NCBI GenBank assembly: GCA_032622095.1
Contig: CP136062.1
Location: 143,794,351 to 143,858,350, forward strand
Length of the DNA: 64,000 nucleotides
DNA from: Siphonodentalium dalli
Lineage: Eukaryota; Mollusca; Scaphopoda; Gadilida; Siphonodentaliidae
Direction: 5' to 3'
Under the pieces are notes generated by a model that had not been told where the DNA came from, searched no databases, and worked only from the letters and a program-made list of their open reading frames with translations. A program made the translations under genes and the position numbers. Shown in pieces: positions 35,170 through 47,700 of the stretch (position 1 is the first letter of the stretch; every line of letters begins with the position of its first letter).

Positions 35170-36284
35170 GAATGTGGAAAGTTAAACTACCCAAGTAATA
35201 CTGGCTATCCGCACGAAGAGATATACATGTATGTAAAAAGCAAAAGAGAAGATGGCTGCAAGCTGGCGACCATGTTTTCCAAAAAAATTCAAATCATTCG
35301 ATAGCTCGCATCTAGTGGTCACCCCGAAGATCAGTATGAAGTTTGGTGACTATCAGATGAGGGATGTGGTCTATAGAGGTGCTAAAGAAAAGAATTCAGT
35401 CATACAAAGAGTAAGATACAAAATTGCTGTCTGTGGTCATGTTTTTAACGAAATTCGGGGGAAAAAATAGATCACTCTCATCCTGGTTATCCAGAAGATC
35501 ATTGTGGAATATGGTGGCGATCGGACAATGTATGTCGTCTGTAGGATCAACCAAATTATTTAGCCATAAAAATAGTAAAACTCAAGATCACCGCTGGCAG
35601 TGATGTTTTCACAAGGAAATTTTGAGACCCAAAATATCCACATGAGAAACAGTTCTCCAACTAGAGGTGTGACTGTCCCAATGGGACTACGGATACCCCC
35701 CTGATTTTAAAATACCAAGATGTTTCACATGTCAGTAAACATTTAGTTAAAATAATAAAATAACAGTTCCCATTGCAGGTGTACAACCATAACCCTAATC
35801 TTAAACCTATTGACCGAAAAATGTTGGAATAAAAGCTTGGACAAAATTATGCATGTTGCGAAACAAATTCTAAGTAAAAAAAAGGGGGATAACTCCACCA
35901 AAAAAAGTCGGACAGACGTCATAATCGCAGGTGCACAATTTCCCATGGTACTAAATATCTGTGCCACGTTTTTTAAAAATTGACCTAAAAATGTAGGAAT
36001 AAAAGCTTGGACAAAAGTATACATGTTGCGAAAATTTTCTAAGTCGAAAAAGGGGGATAACTCCACCAAAAAAGGTCCGACAGACGTCATAATAGCAGGT
36101 GCACAGGTTACCATAGTGATTGATGTCTGTGCCAAGTTTCAAGGAAATTGATAAAAAAACGACTGAGAAAAACTCCGGACAAATTTGTGTCCACGGACGG
36201 ACGGACGACGGACGACGGACGACGGACGGACGGACGGACAAGCTGACTCCAGTATACCCCCCTAACTTCGTTGCGGGGGGTATA
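35170..36284 (+). mobile_element. Dispersed element ending in (GGAC)n and a hairpin
   Basis: Repeat units of about 160 bp (GGGGGATAACTCCACCAAAA near 35884 and 36052; CAGACGTCATAATMGCAGGTGC-like near 35913 and 36081) precede a GGAC/GGACGAC microsatellite (36190-36240). The hairpin TATACCCCCC ... GGGGGGTATA at 36253-36284 closes it. The same end, inverted, is at 3863-3955. The left limit is a guess. Confidence 0.6.
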
Positions 36285-36720
36285 ATAAATGCTGGCTGCA
36301 GGGTGCGCCAATTGATTCAAATTTGAAATTTGGCAGGGTGTACTGCTGGTGGCCATGTTTTCCCCGCAAATTTGATAGACTAATGAACAAAACCACTGAA
36401 TCCGTTGAATCAATATACATATACACATATATATATATATATGAATTGTTATCCACACTACTGGTATATAAATGTACTGAAAATAACTATATTATACTAG
36501 TATACACAAAATAAACCATATATTATGGCAATGGGTTCTAATATCCGAACATAACAGCTGAGAACCCTGGTGTGAATTGAAGAGTAGTGGGGTCTCCAGA
36601 ATATCTACTCCTCCACGTTAGAAACATGCCATTAAATAGCATGAGTATAATCTAGCTCGAAGACAGAAGTGATCCTTCAAACCGCTCTTAATTCAACCAG
36701 GTCGATCACATGATGATCTA
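36285..36720. other. Intron 1, no gene seen
   Basis: A short AT tract near 36420-36440; otherwise nothing recognised. Confidence 0.4.
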
Positions 36721-36728
36721 GGTGGAAT

Positions 36729-37888
36729 CGGGCTTCTCAAAGTACCGCCGGTACCTCACATATGCCGTTACCGGTATCGATACTTTGCTAGTACCGTGGT
36801 TCCTGTACCAGTACTGTCAAGCCATTTTATAGTTCTAGGAATATATAGAGGTAATACAGTGCTGAAAATCACAAGCCACGAACTCTATTATTAACATGAA
36901 CTAATGATAATTTGATATCAGAATATAGAAACTATTTCGGGATATTAGATACCATTTTGGAATATACTAACAAACTTTCCCGTAGAGTGTAGTGATGCGC
37001 AAATGACAACATAGACAATTCAATCAACCAAAATAGAACTATTCGTTGCACACGTTTTGTGGTTTTAACTTATTGTTCTTCTGTGTGTGATCAACTGATA
37101 GAAAGTAACGCGACACACGTCGGTGGTTTTCACTTCACAATATTCAATCAGATAAAATGTATTTGCAAAGTCGCGCGGTCGGCCATTTTGAATCTAAACA
37201 ATAACGGGTCAAGTTAGGCAACAATTTCTCTCCAGGAGTTCCTATACCAAATATGAACTATTATGTCTATTCAGCAAATTACATGTACTCTAGTACTGTG
37301 CACGGTTCGTGGATATTCGTTCCCGATTGTATTATATAACTGGAGGTTCCATGAGACCCATTTAAATTCAAAATGGTCTACCTTATATAATGCAAACTGA
37401 TACGACATGTGAACGGGTACGTGTCTATGTGATTAATCAAAACGTGTGGGCCATACTTGTGGGTGATGTCGTTGGTGAATAAATGATAAGAAATTGTAAC
37501 TGGGTTTAGTGTATAATTGCCACAACTGGGCAAAAATAAAAGCAAAAACATAAGTTGCAATCACAAGTTCCTAAAACAAAAATAATCTTTGAAGATTAAA
37601 ACAATATCACAAGGCCGTGCTTTCAAAGAATTGGAATTCAACCATTGAAGAGTTATAATAGACACATAAAAACCAAGAACCACCCTTCCGTGACCGACCT
37701 CTCACGCCATGAATACAATCACGATCGATGTGCATCGCGTGTAGTTTAAAGAGCGAAACTTGATACTACTGTATTTTGCCGGACAGCCTGCTGATCTACC
37801 GAGTACCGGCGGATCTGCACACCAGCACCGTTACCGCAAAAAAATCCCGAGTACGCGGTACCGGTACTGCGTACCGTTGAGAAGCCTG
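36729..37888. mobile_element. hAT-type non-autonomous element with perfect 8-bp TSD
   Basis: Ends CGGGCTTCTCAA and TTGAGAAGCCTG are flanked by ggtggaat at 36721-36728 and 37889-37896. Subterminal regions are rich in GGTACCGGTACT-type words. The 1160-bp inside shows no transposase. Confidence 0.85.
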
Positions 37889-37896
37889 GGTGGAAT

Positions 37897-38920
37897 TGTT
37901 GTATAAAAAACAGCACTACATGTAAATATAAAATGAAACAGTGCTACATCTTATTACATATTATTTCCACATATAATCAGTGACTACATGCAGTCTTAAC
38001 AAAATAAAGTTTCAGTGACACTCGATCCGAAGAGGGGGATAATTTCATCTGTTACAGTCAATGGAGCGATTATGAATCTGGAAAGCTGAAATTTCTAAGT
38101 AATACTAGATATGGACATGACGAGTATAGTGTGTTTCAGAACGAGAAAGTTGAATGAAATCAACACATTTGTAAATTTAAAAAACAATTCAAACGTTATT
38201 GTATTCCATGTCCCAGCCCGGACATATACACCAAATTTCAATAATATTCATTGAGAAACAACGGACCAAATGCCATATAACACCCCGTATACATCTTTTA
38301 TTCCGAGCCGGCCTTTTCCGAGTTGGCACACGTCGATTGGGGTGAGTTAGCCCTGGGGCGAGTACGCCGATTCCGACACCTTCTATATTTTGCAGCAGGT
38401 TTACGTTTACGCTGGTTTACGCGTAATTTAATTTAGAAAGCTCCCCAATTAGTATCGTAAATAGAGCGACTGTATTTGACAGAGACTGCCTCTGTTATTG
38501 ATTATCATGTTGTTATAATTAAAAAACGACAAATGCACATGCCGTTCAAACGTAGTAGTCTATTTTCCCCATGTTAAACGAAATCCGCAAATAACAAATA
38601 ACGTTAACCTACTGCAAATGTTTTACACGACAACTGTTAACATATTTGGGCTGAATTCATCTGATGTGGTGTGATTCCTCAAAATAAACAACAAACCATC
38701 GTTACTTGGAAATGTAGTTTGGGCTAACATTTACACAAATCCTCCAGCTCCTCTATCCTGACACACACGTCAGATGAGAAACAGCCATTAGATAACCGCC
38801 CAAATTGGGCGAAATAATTTGGGCGACTCCAACTGTCACCCCACATCATGACGTCATTTCGAAAATACGTCGGTAGTTTTATACCGTGAAAAAAAATTAA
38901 TGAATGAGGCTGATCAGTGA
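37897..38920. other. Intron 1, no feature recognised
   Basis: No supported coding or repeat structure. Confidence 0.4.
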
Positions 38921-38924
38921 AAAT

Positions 38925-39920
38925 ACTAAATGCGATAATTGGAACCGGTGAACTATAGGTCTTGGTAACGAAAACGTATCCAATGGGAGACACATAATTA
39001 TGTTACATGTCTCGGATATTTTTTTTTTGCAAATATAGAGTAGGTCGGCGTATCAAAGAAATCTTCAAAACGTTTTGATTTGACATATTCAAGACGTGTT
39101 TATAACGGTAACTACTAATGTAGTTTTTGTTGTGAGACATGTATGGATCACGTCTTCTAGGACACCTCCGGAATAGGACGACATATCCAAGACATTTCCA
39201 AGACGTCTTGATAAGTCACATTGAAGAGTCTTGATACCGGTGCACTATAGGTATTGGTGTCGAAAACATATCTATAGTAAAAGACACGTATGCTGCACGC
39301 CCTGGACTCATTTTTAGCAGATATGGAGTAGGTAGACGTATCCAAGACATACATCTTTGAGACGCTTAAACTGGATATACCCAGAACGTCTTGATAGCGG
39401 TGAAATAGAGGTCTTGGTAACTGATACATACTGTGTAGTCGTTGGTGGGAGACAAGCACATGTATGTAACAGGTCGTGTAGACGCGTTGGGGCAACTGTG
39501 AAATATGTATACGTATCCAAGACATTTTCAAGATGTCATAATAAGTCTTGATAAGTCACTTTCAGACGTCTTGGTACCGATGAGGTATAGGTCTTGGCTA
39601 AGAAAACCTCTATAGTAGGAGACACGTGTGGTGCATGTTTAGGTAATACATCATGCACTGGACATGCAGACGTAGTGGTAAGACATCGGCAATACGTCTT
39701 GATACCCGGCCGGCGAACCATATGTCTTGCATGGTGATGGAGACGTCTTTGGTATTGATTACGGGTTTTGAGCGAACCTGGAGAAGGAAGATTTATCCGA
39801 AAAATGACGTCTTTATGTGAGATATTTAAGACGCCTTGATACCGGTGAATCTTAAATCTTTGGTAGATGACATGTTTATATATAACACGTCTTGGGTGGG
39901 TTTGTGCGAAATGGAATAGA
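38925..39920. repeat. Irregular tandem repeats with CGTCTTG/CAAGACG words
   Basis: About six units of 140-290 bp share CGTCTTGATACCGGTGAACT-like and GGAGACACGTATG-like segments (starts near 38945, 39228, 39389, 39560, 39690 and 39830). Many CAAGAC and GTCTTG words occur in both orientations. Confidence 0.65.
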
Positions 39921-40016
39921 ACAGACCTCATCTAATAACTGAAACACTCACATATTCGCTCATATTCAACTTTGAGGCATATATGCCATGTTTAATTTCT
40001 ACACAATTTTGCTTAA

Positions 40017-40428
40017 AGGCCCATTTAATTCTCGAGTCCCCGATTATTTTGTTTATATTTCCTTGATATACTGTTTAAATAACAATCTGTGACATAATAT
40101 ATGATTAAAATAAAAAACATTCATCACCATTTTGAACGTCTGTATCAGAAGATACCCATAGAGTAATAGAAATAGCTGAAATCATAGAAACATTTTCTAG
40201 AATGCAACATAATTCAAACTAAGATATAGAGTTATTCCCCTTCCATTGAAAATGGCAGACTTTTCATTACAACCCAGATGATACTTACGCACAAAAAACA
40301 CGTCGATACTTCAACAGCAACATGTTCACAGTTTATTACACCGGATAATTTTATAATATAATGTTTTGGAACTTCCTCTTACAAATGGCATATAATATGA
40401 TCAGGGTGTTCGAAAATTAAGTGGGCCT
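40017..40428. mobile_element. MITE with TTAA target duplication
   Basis: TIRs AGGCCCATTTAATTCTCGA and the inverse TCGAAAATTAAGTGGGCCT are flanked by TTAA (40013-40016, 40429-40432). TTAA targets suggest a piggyBac- or Kolobok-related element. Length 412 bp, no ORF. Confidence 0.78.
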
Positions 40429-40739
40429 TTAAGATAAAATGTTAAACCTTTTGTGTAGAATTTATACACATTTGTTCTAAGAGTGAGACTTGCGCGGAAG
40501 TTACAAGCTCATAGCGGCGTCCGTGCATGCCTGTAATAGTTATGGGAGACGTCAGTGCTATTTTTACAGGCCGCCAAATATTCGAGGTGGCGAAAAATAG
40601 CACAGTTCAAAAATCAAAATCTGATAATTCTGAACTTTGATGGGTGGGTCCATGGACTCGAATCAAATAGTTTTTACCCCCGAAGCTAATGCAATTGTAA
40701 TTCAGGGTCATTTGATCAAATAAACACGTTAATACGCTG

Positions 40740-41220
40740 GTAAGTGCACTCATTGCAAACATGCCATGACCGATGGTCGCTCAGGCTACGTTCATACGCT
40801 GGCAAAATTGCACTGCAAGCTGCAAAAAATGGCATGCCCGATGGTCGTTTAGTTAGGGTACGTTCATACGCTGGCAATATTGCACCGCAAACTGCAAAAA
40901 TGCCAGCTTCAAAATTTCCAAAACGGATTAATTTCTGCCAGTTGTCAACAAATCAGCGTTAGTGGTGATCATGTACGACATGGGTTTGTTGTGTGATTGC
41001 TGATATCGCAAAGCTGTTTAAGAACACAGTGTGTGTTGGTATTCTTAGCCCAGTCAAAATAATGTCACTTGATATGTTGGAATGGAGATCGCCACGGCCA
41101 GCTCCATCGATGGGATGAGTACCATAAATGTCTCCCAGAGCGATAGTTGGTCCCCACTTAGCTCAACGAACAACACCGACTCTCGAGAAATCCCATTGGC
41201 ACACGCCTTGTATTGGTGTT
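40740..41220. repeat. Dispersed repeat pieces shared with 42.6 kb and 52.3-53.1 kb
   Basis: ACGTTCATACGCTGGCAATA near 40860 and its earlier partner near 40788 are inverted near 42600-42670. The stretch 40985-41220 (GCCAGCTCCATCGATGGGAT, GAACACAGTGTGTGTTGGTA) is inverted at 52320-53060. Confidence 0.65.
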
Positions 41221-41479
41221 TTTAACTAGTACCACAGGCGTTCAAACTGTCGGTGGAAGTTCCTAACCTAACATCCATGATTGGCAATTTACTCAAAACA
41301 ATTACCACTGGGTGCAATGCAAAGCTACCCTTGTGACATACTTACATTATTTAATCTGAATATGTATTATCAAAGTTTCCAACTATTGGAAATTCCCATC
41401 GTAACATCACCTATATGGATGATAACTCTAAACTGATAGCTACATTTATTACAAAAATGCGGTCTAAAAACAACAAATA

Positions 41480-41735
41480 TCGCACTTAATACTGGTGGGT
41501 ATATCAAATTATCATCCAGCACAAAATTCACACTATTTTAGTCGAAATTTCCAACTAATGTTGTGTCATGCATCAAATGGCCAACTGTTGTACTTAGGGG
41601 GTCCACCCTGACACACATCGCTAGTGGTAAATATTGCCTTGTTTGAAATAGGTTTATGAAAATACTTGAAAATGTTCATATATATTAACTAATTGGGCTA
41701 TCTGGCGTTGTCAATGCGAGTTAGAATGTATGTGT
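41480..41735 (-). mobile_element. Degenerate repeat related to 15844-16140 and 54430-54530
   Basis: CAACTGTTGTACTTAGGGGG resembles the inverse of sequence near 15890. The stretch 41640-41705 is the inverse of 54440-54530, where a GCCGGGTAGCCCGG hairpin with TTAG looks like a decayed Helitron-like end. Confidence 0.5.
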
Positions 41736-41737
41736 AT

Positions 41738-42180
41738 ATAATAATAATGTATAGCATTTGTAAAGCGCCTTTCCCATGAGGCCCAAAGCGCTCAAAGTTT
41801 TACAATTATTACCCTGATGAGCCTGAACATTCAGTAACCATCTACTGCTCCCCGGGGACAGGGGGGGGGGTACAGCCGGGAGTATGCGAGGATACCATAT
41901 GGCTAGCATACTGACAAGATCTTTCACTGCTCATTATCATGTACCCTTGTAATGCATGGGTGGTACAAAGCAGACACAGTACCAGCGACCTTGCTCAAGG
42001 GTCACAACTTGGCGCGAGATTCAAACAGTGTACAATCCAACAATTGCACATCGATCAAGTCGGCCAAGCCACTGCTGTGTGGAAACTCATAACAGACCAC
42101 CAGCCAGCCGCGAACTCGCCTCGCTGTGTTGACAGCGAAGACAAGTCCAACGCGCTAACCACTGGACCACGGAGCTCCAC
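41738..42180 (-). mobile_element. tRNA-derived SINE
   Basis: The minus strand starts GGAGCTCCGTGGTCCAGTGG, containing an A-box (TGGTCCAGTGGTTAGCGCG), with a degenerate B-box (CGAGTTCGCGG) about 60 bases on. It ends GAGCGCTTTGGGCC ... AAAGGCGCTTTACAAATGC and an ATT-rich tail. This is the tRNA head, body and tail layout of a SINE transcribed by RNA polymerase III. Confidence 0.75.
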
Positions 42181-42306
42181 TGGATATGATTTATGTCAGT
42201 ACTAAATTTACATATAATAGCCTATACATATATACATAATAATTGAACGCATCGTTGTGTGCATATACATATGCTTTATGAATGCCAAAGACGAACCATT
42301 ATCACA

Positions 42307-43136
42307 ACTGTCAAGACCCCCACCATGATATATCTTTGGTGAAGTTGGTGACAATGTTTGTTACCATTTTGCCAGCCCCCTTCCCCTAGCTCCAACATTT
42401 CTGAAAAGTACCACTTTCGGAATTCTTTATCAATGCCTCTCCCCGATACACAATTCGAATCAAGGACAACACGGATACGTGCAATTATTGTTTGTGGCCT
42501 CGTTTTATGGACGCCGTTGTCATAAATCGTCGTTGGGTGTTGTCAGCCGGTCACGACGGAGCACGAGCTAGTGGGCAACCTGCAAAAATGCCAGCAAACA
42601 AAACGACCATCGGGCGTGGCATTTTTTGCAGTTTGCGGTGCAATATTGCCAGCGTATTAACGTACCCTTAGCTGGCATTTTTGCCGTCGAGCTCGTGCTC
42701 CGTCGTGTCTGGCTGACAACAATCAACGATTATTTGTCATAACGGCGTGTACCTCTTTGTCGGTGACCACAAAATGATGCCAGACAATAATTGCTGGTGT
42801 ACATATTGTCCTTGATACGAAATGTGTATCGGGGAGGGCCATTGATATAACAGTTGGTTCTCCGTTGTGAGCGAGAAATCTCATGACGTGGTATAAAGAG
42901 TCCCGAAAGTGGTAAAGTCAGAAATGTGGGAGCTATGGGAAGGGGCCTGGCAAAATCGAAATTGCCACGTATCGATCGGAATGGTACACTGAGAGGTCCC
43001 TATTTTCGCCCATGTCGGGGTTGAACCCTTGATATCATCGTCTAGCCTTGACTGCAATGACCGTATCCATTGTAATAATGTAACAAATGTTATGAAAGTG
43101 ATGTTGCTTGTGTCATGGCGGGGGTATATTGACAGT
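42307..43136. mobile_element. Long-TIR element centred near 42.63 kb
   Basis: The arms mirror each other over about 400 bp: ACTGTCAAGACCCCCACCAT at the left end; TTGACAGT at the right. GCCAGCCCCCTTCCCCTAGC near 42372 is inverted near 42940. TCACGACGGAGCACGAGCT near 42551 is inverted near 42690. The target duplication is unclear. A partial second copy lies at about 53060-53810. Confidence 0.68.
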
Positions 43137-43309
43137 ATAGTGATAATGGTTAGTCTTCGTGGTCGATATACATGCATATGTATACATGTATGCATATGTA
43201 TACATTCAATCAATTATTATGTATATATGTAAAGGCTAGGGTTGTTACTGTGTAGATGTAGTACTGACATAAAGAATGTAAAATATATATAGCATTACCA
43301 TGGTCATAA

Positions 43310-44414
43310 AAAGGGAACCATGAGTTATTTGTGGACTGCTTCCCGCATATGGTGGGCCTATATCGACTCGAAATTTGAATAAAAAACATATTTCCAATTG
43401 CATATCATCATCCGTGCCCCATGAATGTGTCTCCGTCCCGGAGTTCTAGTAAATTCCAGTAAAGGGACATATATGCAGAGATATAAGCAATTTAGATGGT
43501 CATAGAAAGGAGTCCCTGTGGGGCTTGCTTACCTCATATGGTGTACCTGTTAACTTAAAATTGGGTAAAACCCCCTATTTTCATATCATCAGCATCCATG
43601 TCCCATGAATGTCTCTCCAGCCTGGAGCTCTATACTGTATTTGATTAAAGGGGCATCTCCTGCACAGATACATATAACATCATTGGTCATACAAATGGAA
43701 TTAGGGGTCCCCGGGGGCTTGCTTCCCTCACATGGTGTACTAATTTACTTAACATTTTGTAAAAAAAAAAAAAACCACACCATATTTTCATATAATCAGC
43801 ATCCTTGCCCCACGAATGAGTGTCTCTATCCCGGAGCACTAGTATATTTAAGTAAAGTGACATCTCCTGCACATATATGTACCATGCATGAAATGGTATT
43901 TAGGGGTTACTGAGGGCTTGCTTCCCTCATAATATGGTTGGCCTATATCGACTCGAAAATTGAAGAAAAACCCTCTTTCCATAATATATATGCATAGTAT
44001 CAACATCCCGGTCCATAGAATTGATGTCTCAATTCCGGAGCGCTACTATTTTTGTTATTAAAGTGACATAAAGTTCACATACCTATACCATTTCTAATGT
44101 CATAAAAATGGAACTAGCGGTCGCTTGGGGCTTTCTTCCCTCACGATGTGTATGCGCATAATTAAATAGATAAATATTCAAATATGTTAATATTGGACTT
44201 ATTTTACTCGGAACTAAGCCCTCAGTGGACATAAACACGTTATTCCGTTGGATGGCTCCGTCCACAATGAAAGCCAGTATAAAGACCTTTCATAATTATG
44301 GTAGGCCTTGAGTTGGTTTATGCGTGTTATTTTCCAGTCTGCTTTAGCTTTACCTAATTTTAAGTCAATACGTACACCATTTGAGGGAAGCAAGCCCCCG
44401 CCCAGGGACCCCTA
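43310..44414. repeat. Tandem repeats of about 200-300 bp, last unit inverted
   Basis: Units share GGGGCTTGCTTMCCTCATATGG-like, CCCATGAATGTGTCTC-like and CATCTCCTGCACA words (starts near 43330, 43515, 43720 and 43910). At about 44340-44414 the unit is in the opposite sense, and that sense resumes at 51751 after the transposon block. Confidence 0.65.
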
Positions 44415-44748
44415 ATGCGCAGACCAGATCTCGGAAACGGGTGGAGCTATCGACTTGAAATTTGCTATGTGAATGTATCTTGCCCCGGGTACGAATTTTA
44501 TCTGGTCGCCGAGCCCGTGCGACGCCAGCTTCGCGCATGCGCAGACGAGATCTCGGAAACGGCTGGAGCTATCGACTTGAAATTTGGTATGTGAATGTAT
44601 CTTGCCCCGGATACGAATTTTATCGGGTCGCCGAGCCGGTGCGAAGCCAGCTTCGCGCATGTGCAGACCAGATATCGGAAACGGGTAGAGCTATCGACTT
44701 GAAATTTGGTTTTTGAATAGCCCTGACAACGTCGGGCTCATCAGCTAG
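44415..44748 (+). mobile_element. Helitron-like element, C-type, 5'-truncated
   Basis: Three units with ACTTGAAATTTGSTATGTGAATG-type sequence and CGCGCATGCGCA (44532-44543). It ends in GCCCTGACAACGTCGGGC and CTAG at 44745-44748. Confidence 0.72.
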
Positions 44749-44758
44749 TCTATTATAT
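44749..44758 (+). mobile_element. First 10 bases of a B-type Helitron-like copy, split off
   Basis: TCTATTATAT directly follows the CTAG of the C copy. The rest of the copy resumes at 48676 after the insertion 44759-48672 and one TAT duplicate. Confidence 0.75.
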
Positions 44759-47700
44759 TAGTCGGATTCCTTATGTCGAAAAAAAGGGTCGCGCGTTTTC
44801 GGAATGTTAAAAGCGATATGACAACGGTTTCTATACCATCAGTGTGTCTATTTTCAGAATCTACCTGTTTCCAGCTTGATATTTTTGTGGAAACAGGTTT
44901 GTGTGAAGCTTTTGTTTGTGTACCCCTCTATTTTTTCCCCGTCCACCTGGTAATAAAAACATGCTATTACCCATAGCATGTTCGGCAAGTGGCTATCTTT
45001 GTTCCTGGAAATCGAAAAACATGGAGAGATCTTGCCACAAATTGCATATTTACATAATTAATGCGGAAATTTATCATAAAATCAGCAGATGAATTGTATT
45101 TATGACTGCATTTTCAATTTTAAGGTATTGTATATTCTTAAAATCAGCTACATCACATATAGACGAACATAAGCAATATACAAGGATATCTTGATCATAT
45201 ATCACAAACAAAACTTCGATACATCGATTTTTGGTAAAGATATCGCAGAAAAGCTAACCCTACCCCACCCTCGCTGATTTCACAAATCAGATTCATTTGG
45301 TCGAAAAAAAAAACGGTCGCGCAATTTCGGAATGTCAAAGACGACATGCGAACGGTTAATTTATCAATAGCGTGTCTAATTTCAGAGTTTACCTGTGTCC
45401 AGTTGAAATTTTATTGGAAAAAAAAGTGTTTTTGGACTGTTTTAAGAATTTAAAGAGCGTTTACTTATTATACAAATATTAATCCTCATAACTGACATTA
45501 TGGTGGACTGTGCGAGTTGAAATTAACAAAAGTACCAAATATGGAAGTATCCTTTCTGAGTCTACTTGTTTCCAGTCTGACATTTTAGTGAAAACAAATT
45601 GTTTGGACGCTATTAAGAATTTAAAGAGCGTTTCCTAATTATACAAATATTAACTAACACGATTAGCCTTATCATGAATTGTGCGAGTTGAAATTATGTA
45701 CATATATCTAGTATGACTCTGAAAAGTATTTTTGAGAATATTGGTGTCGTCAAATAAGTCTCCGCGGGCACAGTAATACAGTTGCGATCAAAATTAACGT
45801 TGAGCCCTATAGGGAGTTTGACAATTTACTCAAATGTTCACAGTGATGGAACTTAATGGCTATCATATATGCACGGCTCTTACATGTGATCTATCGTAAC
45901 TACATGTGCTTTTACGAAATTAACTTGCATTATAGTCAGGCCACCAGATATAGTAGTTGATAAAAAACGTGGTTCACATCAATATATACATCACAATCAC
46001 GTGCTTCGGTGATAATGTCCACTATTCTACTAATGTAATGTTTATCGAGACTAAAGTTTCAGGATGTCGTTGTAAATTGATTGATGGTGTTTTTCATCAA
46101 TTGACAAAATTAATGTTTATTGCCAGCATAATACGGAGTTGTGTGCTAACAAAATCTGCGAGTCATAGTTATGTAAGTGTCAGTCGCTGCTTGTTAAAAT
46201 TGATCGGTCATGTTGAATTTTGTATATTTTCATGCCAAGCTATGGTGCTTATGGATCATTCTGTTTTAGTATTACATTTGGAGAAACCCTACCAACATCG
46301 ATGTAACAACTACAACAACTCATATATGCAAATGATATGTTTAGCCATACATGTGGATAGGGTGGTATTGTTTCAAATTTTTAAACAATGTTATCATGTC
46401 CATATGTATTTCTAAATATTGCTGGGCATAGATGATTGTTATTCTATAATTCATGGTCGGGTTTATCCAAATTGGGAGTTTAAATTATGTTCATCTGATT
46501 ATAAAGAAGACACGTTCTCTGCCCCCACCCCCCGGATACATGTTTCACATAATAAATTAACATCTTAGTCAACATAACAAATCACTCCCTCAAATCCTTT
46601 GCCACTATAAGAATTAAAATAAATTGTCAGTATAATTAGGCAAGACATCTCTGGACACGTTCTAAGAGAGAATATATTTATAAGAAACAAATATGTGCAT
46701 TATGTGCTTGGTCTTATATATATGGTACAAAACATTAAGGTGCAAGTGACACAGTGCGGGGACAATGCTGTGTCGAAGAACATAGTTGAGGGGACCCTTC
46801 TATCATCCTTCATAATGTATTATGACCCCATATGTTGTGAACAAACCATTTACTTAGGCTTAATGGACCGTTCTCTCCCAATAATATACTTGGCTTTGAA
46901 CCGATTAACACTCTGGGCCGTGGTATTTTCCCGTAAATTAGATAGTGTCTATAGTCGGTCGGATGGTATTGGTTATGTTCAAATTGTGACACAGATATGA
47001 AACTGTACATGTTAATCCCCATGGGCCATTGAGCATTATAAGATCGAGAAACTTAGTCTAGGCAACTACCGGGAATTCACTGGAAATTGCAATTATAGCT
47101 TAGGGTCGTAATTCAACGTCATTGTTTGCGTTTCCGATGCAGTTAATACCCAAATGTGAAATTTGAGATATACCTGGCCGTCAAAGTGAACCAAATGTCT
47201 TATTTAAGATTAGCAACGGTTGTCAATCAAATACCACAATGGTGTACTAATCATTCATTGGTATTGCCTTAATTTAGTCAGTGTCTAATCACATGGTGCT
47301 GGTTTTGTTCAAAGTTGGGCACATGTATGTCTAAAACTATGCAGCCATGTTCTGCATAGGCCACTGATCATTATAAGATCGTGAGACTTTGCCACCCGAT
47401 AGATCCTTAGCAACGGTTACTAAGCAACTGCTCGGAATTTGCAGGAAAATGGAGCTATAGTTGATATATATTTACCCATTAAGCTCTACTTTAGTGGAAA
47501 TTCGAATTTACTTCATTTTCACAGCTATACACGAAGCGTGGAGATTAATTGTGGTCAGAATATTGATGGTGAATGTTGGGTTTCAGTCGCTGTACTGAAG
47601 TTCGCCAAATGTAACTGGCGTGGGAAGCGTGAAAGCAAAGCCTACACAGCTATAGTAAAGATCTCAGCTGCACCGAAATGTCCATTTATCAGTAGCACAA

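Noticed and set aside
45957-46415. 152-codon plus frame inside the 3.9-kb transposon
   Set aside because: Rich in Cys, His and Ile as expected for translated AT-rich DNA, with no transposase or zinc-finger motif.
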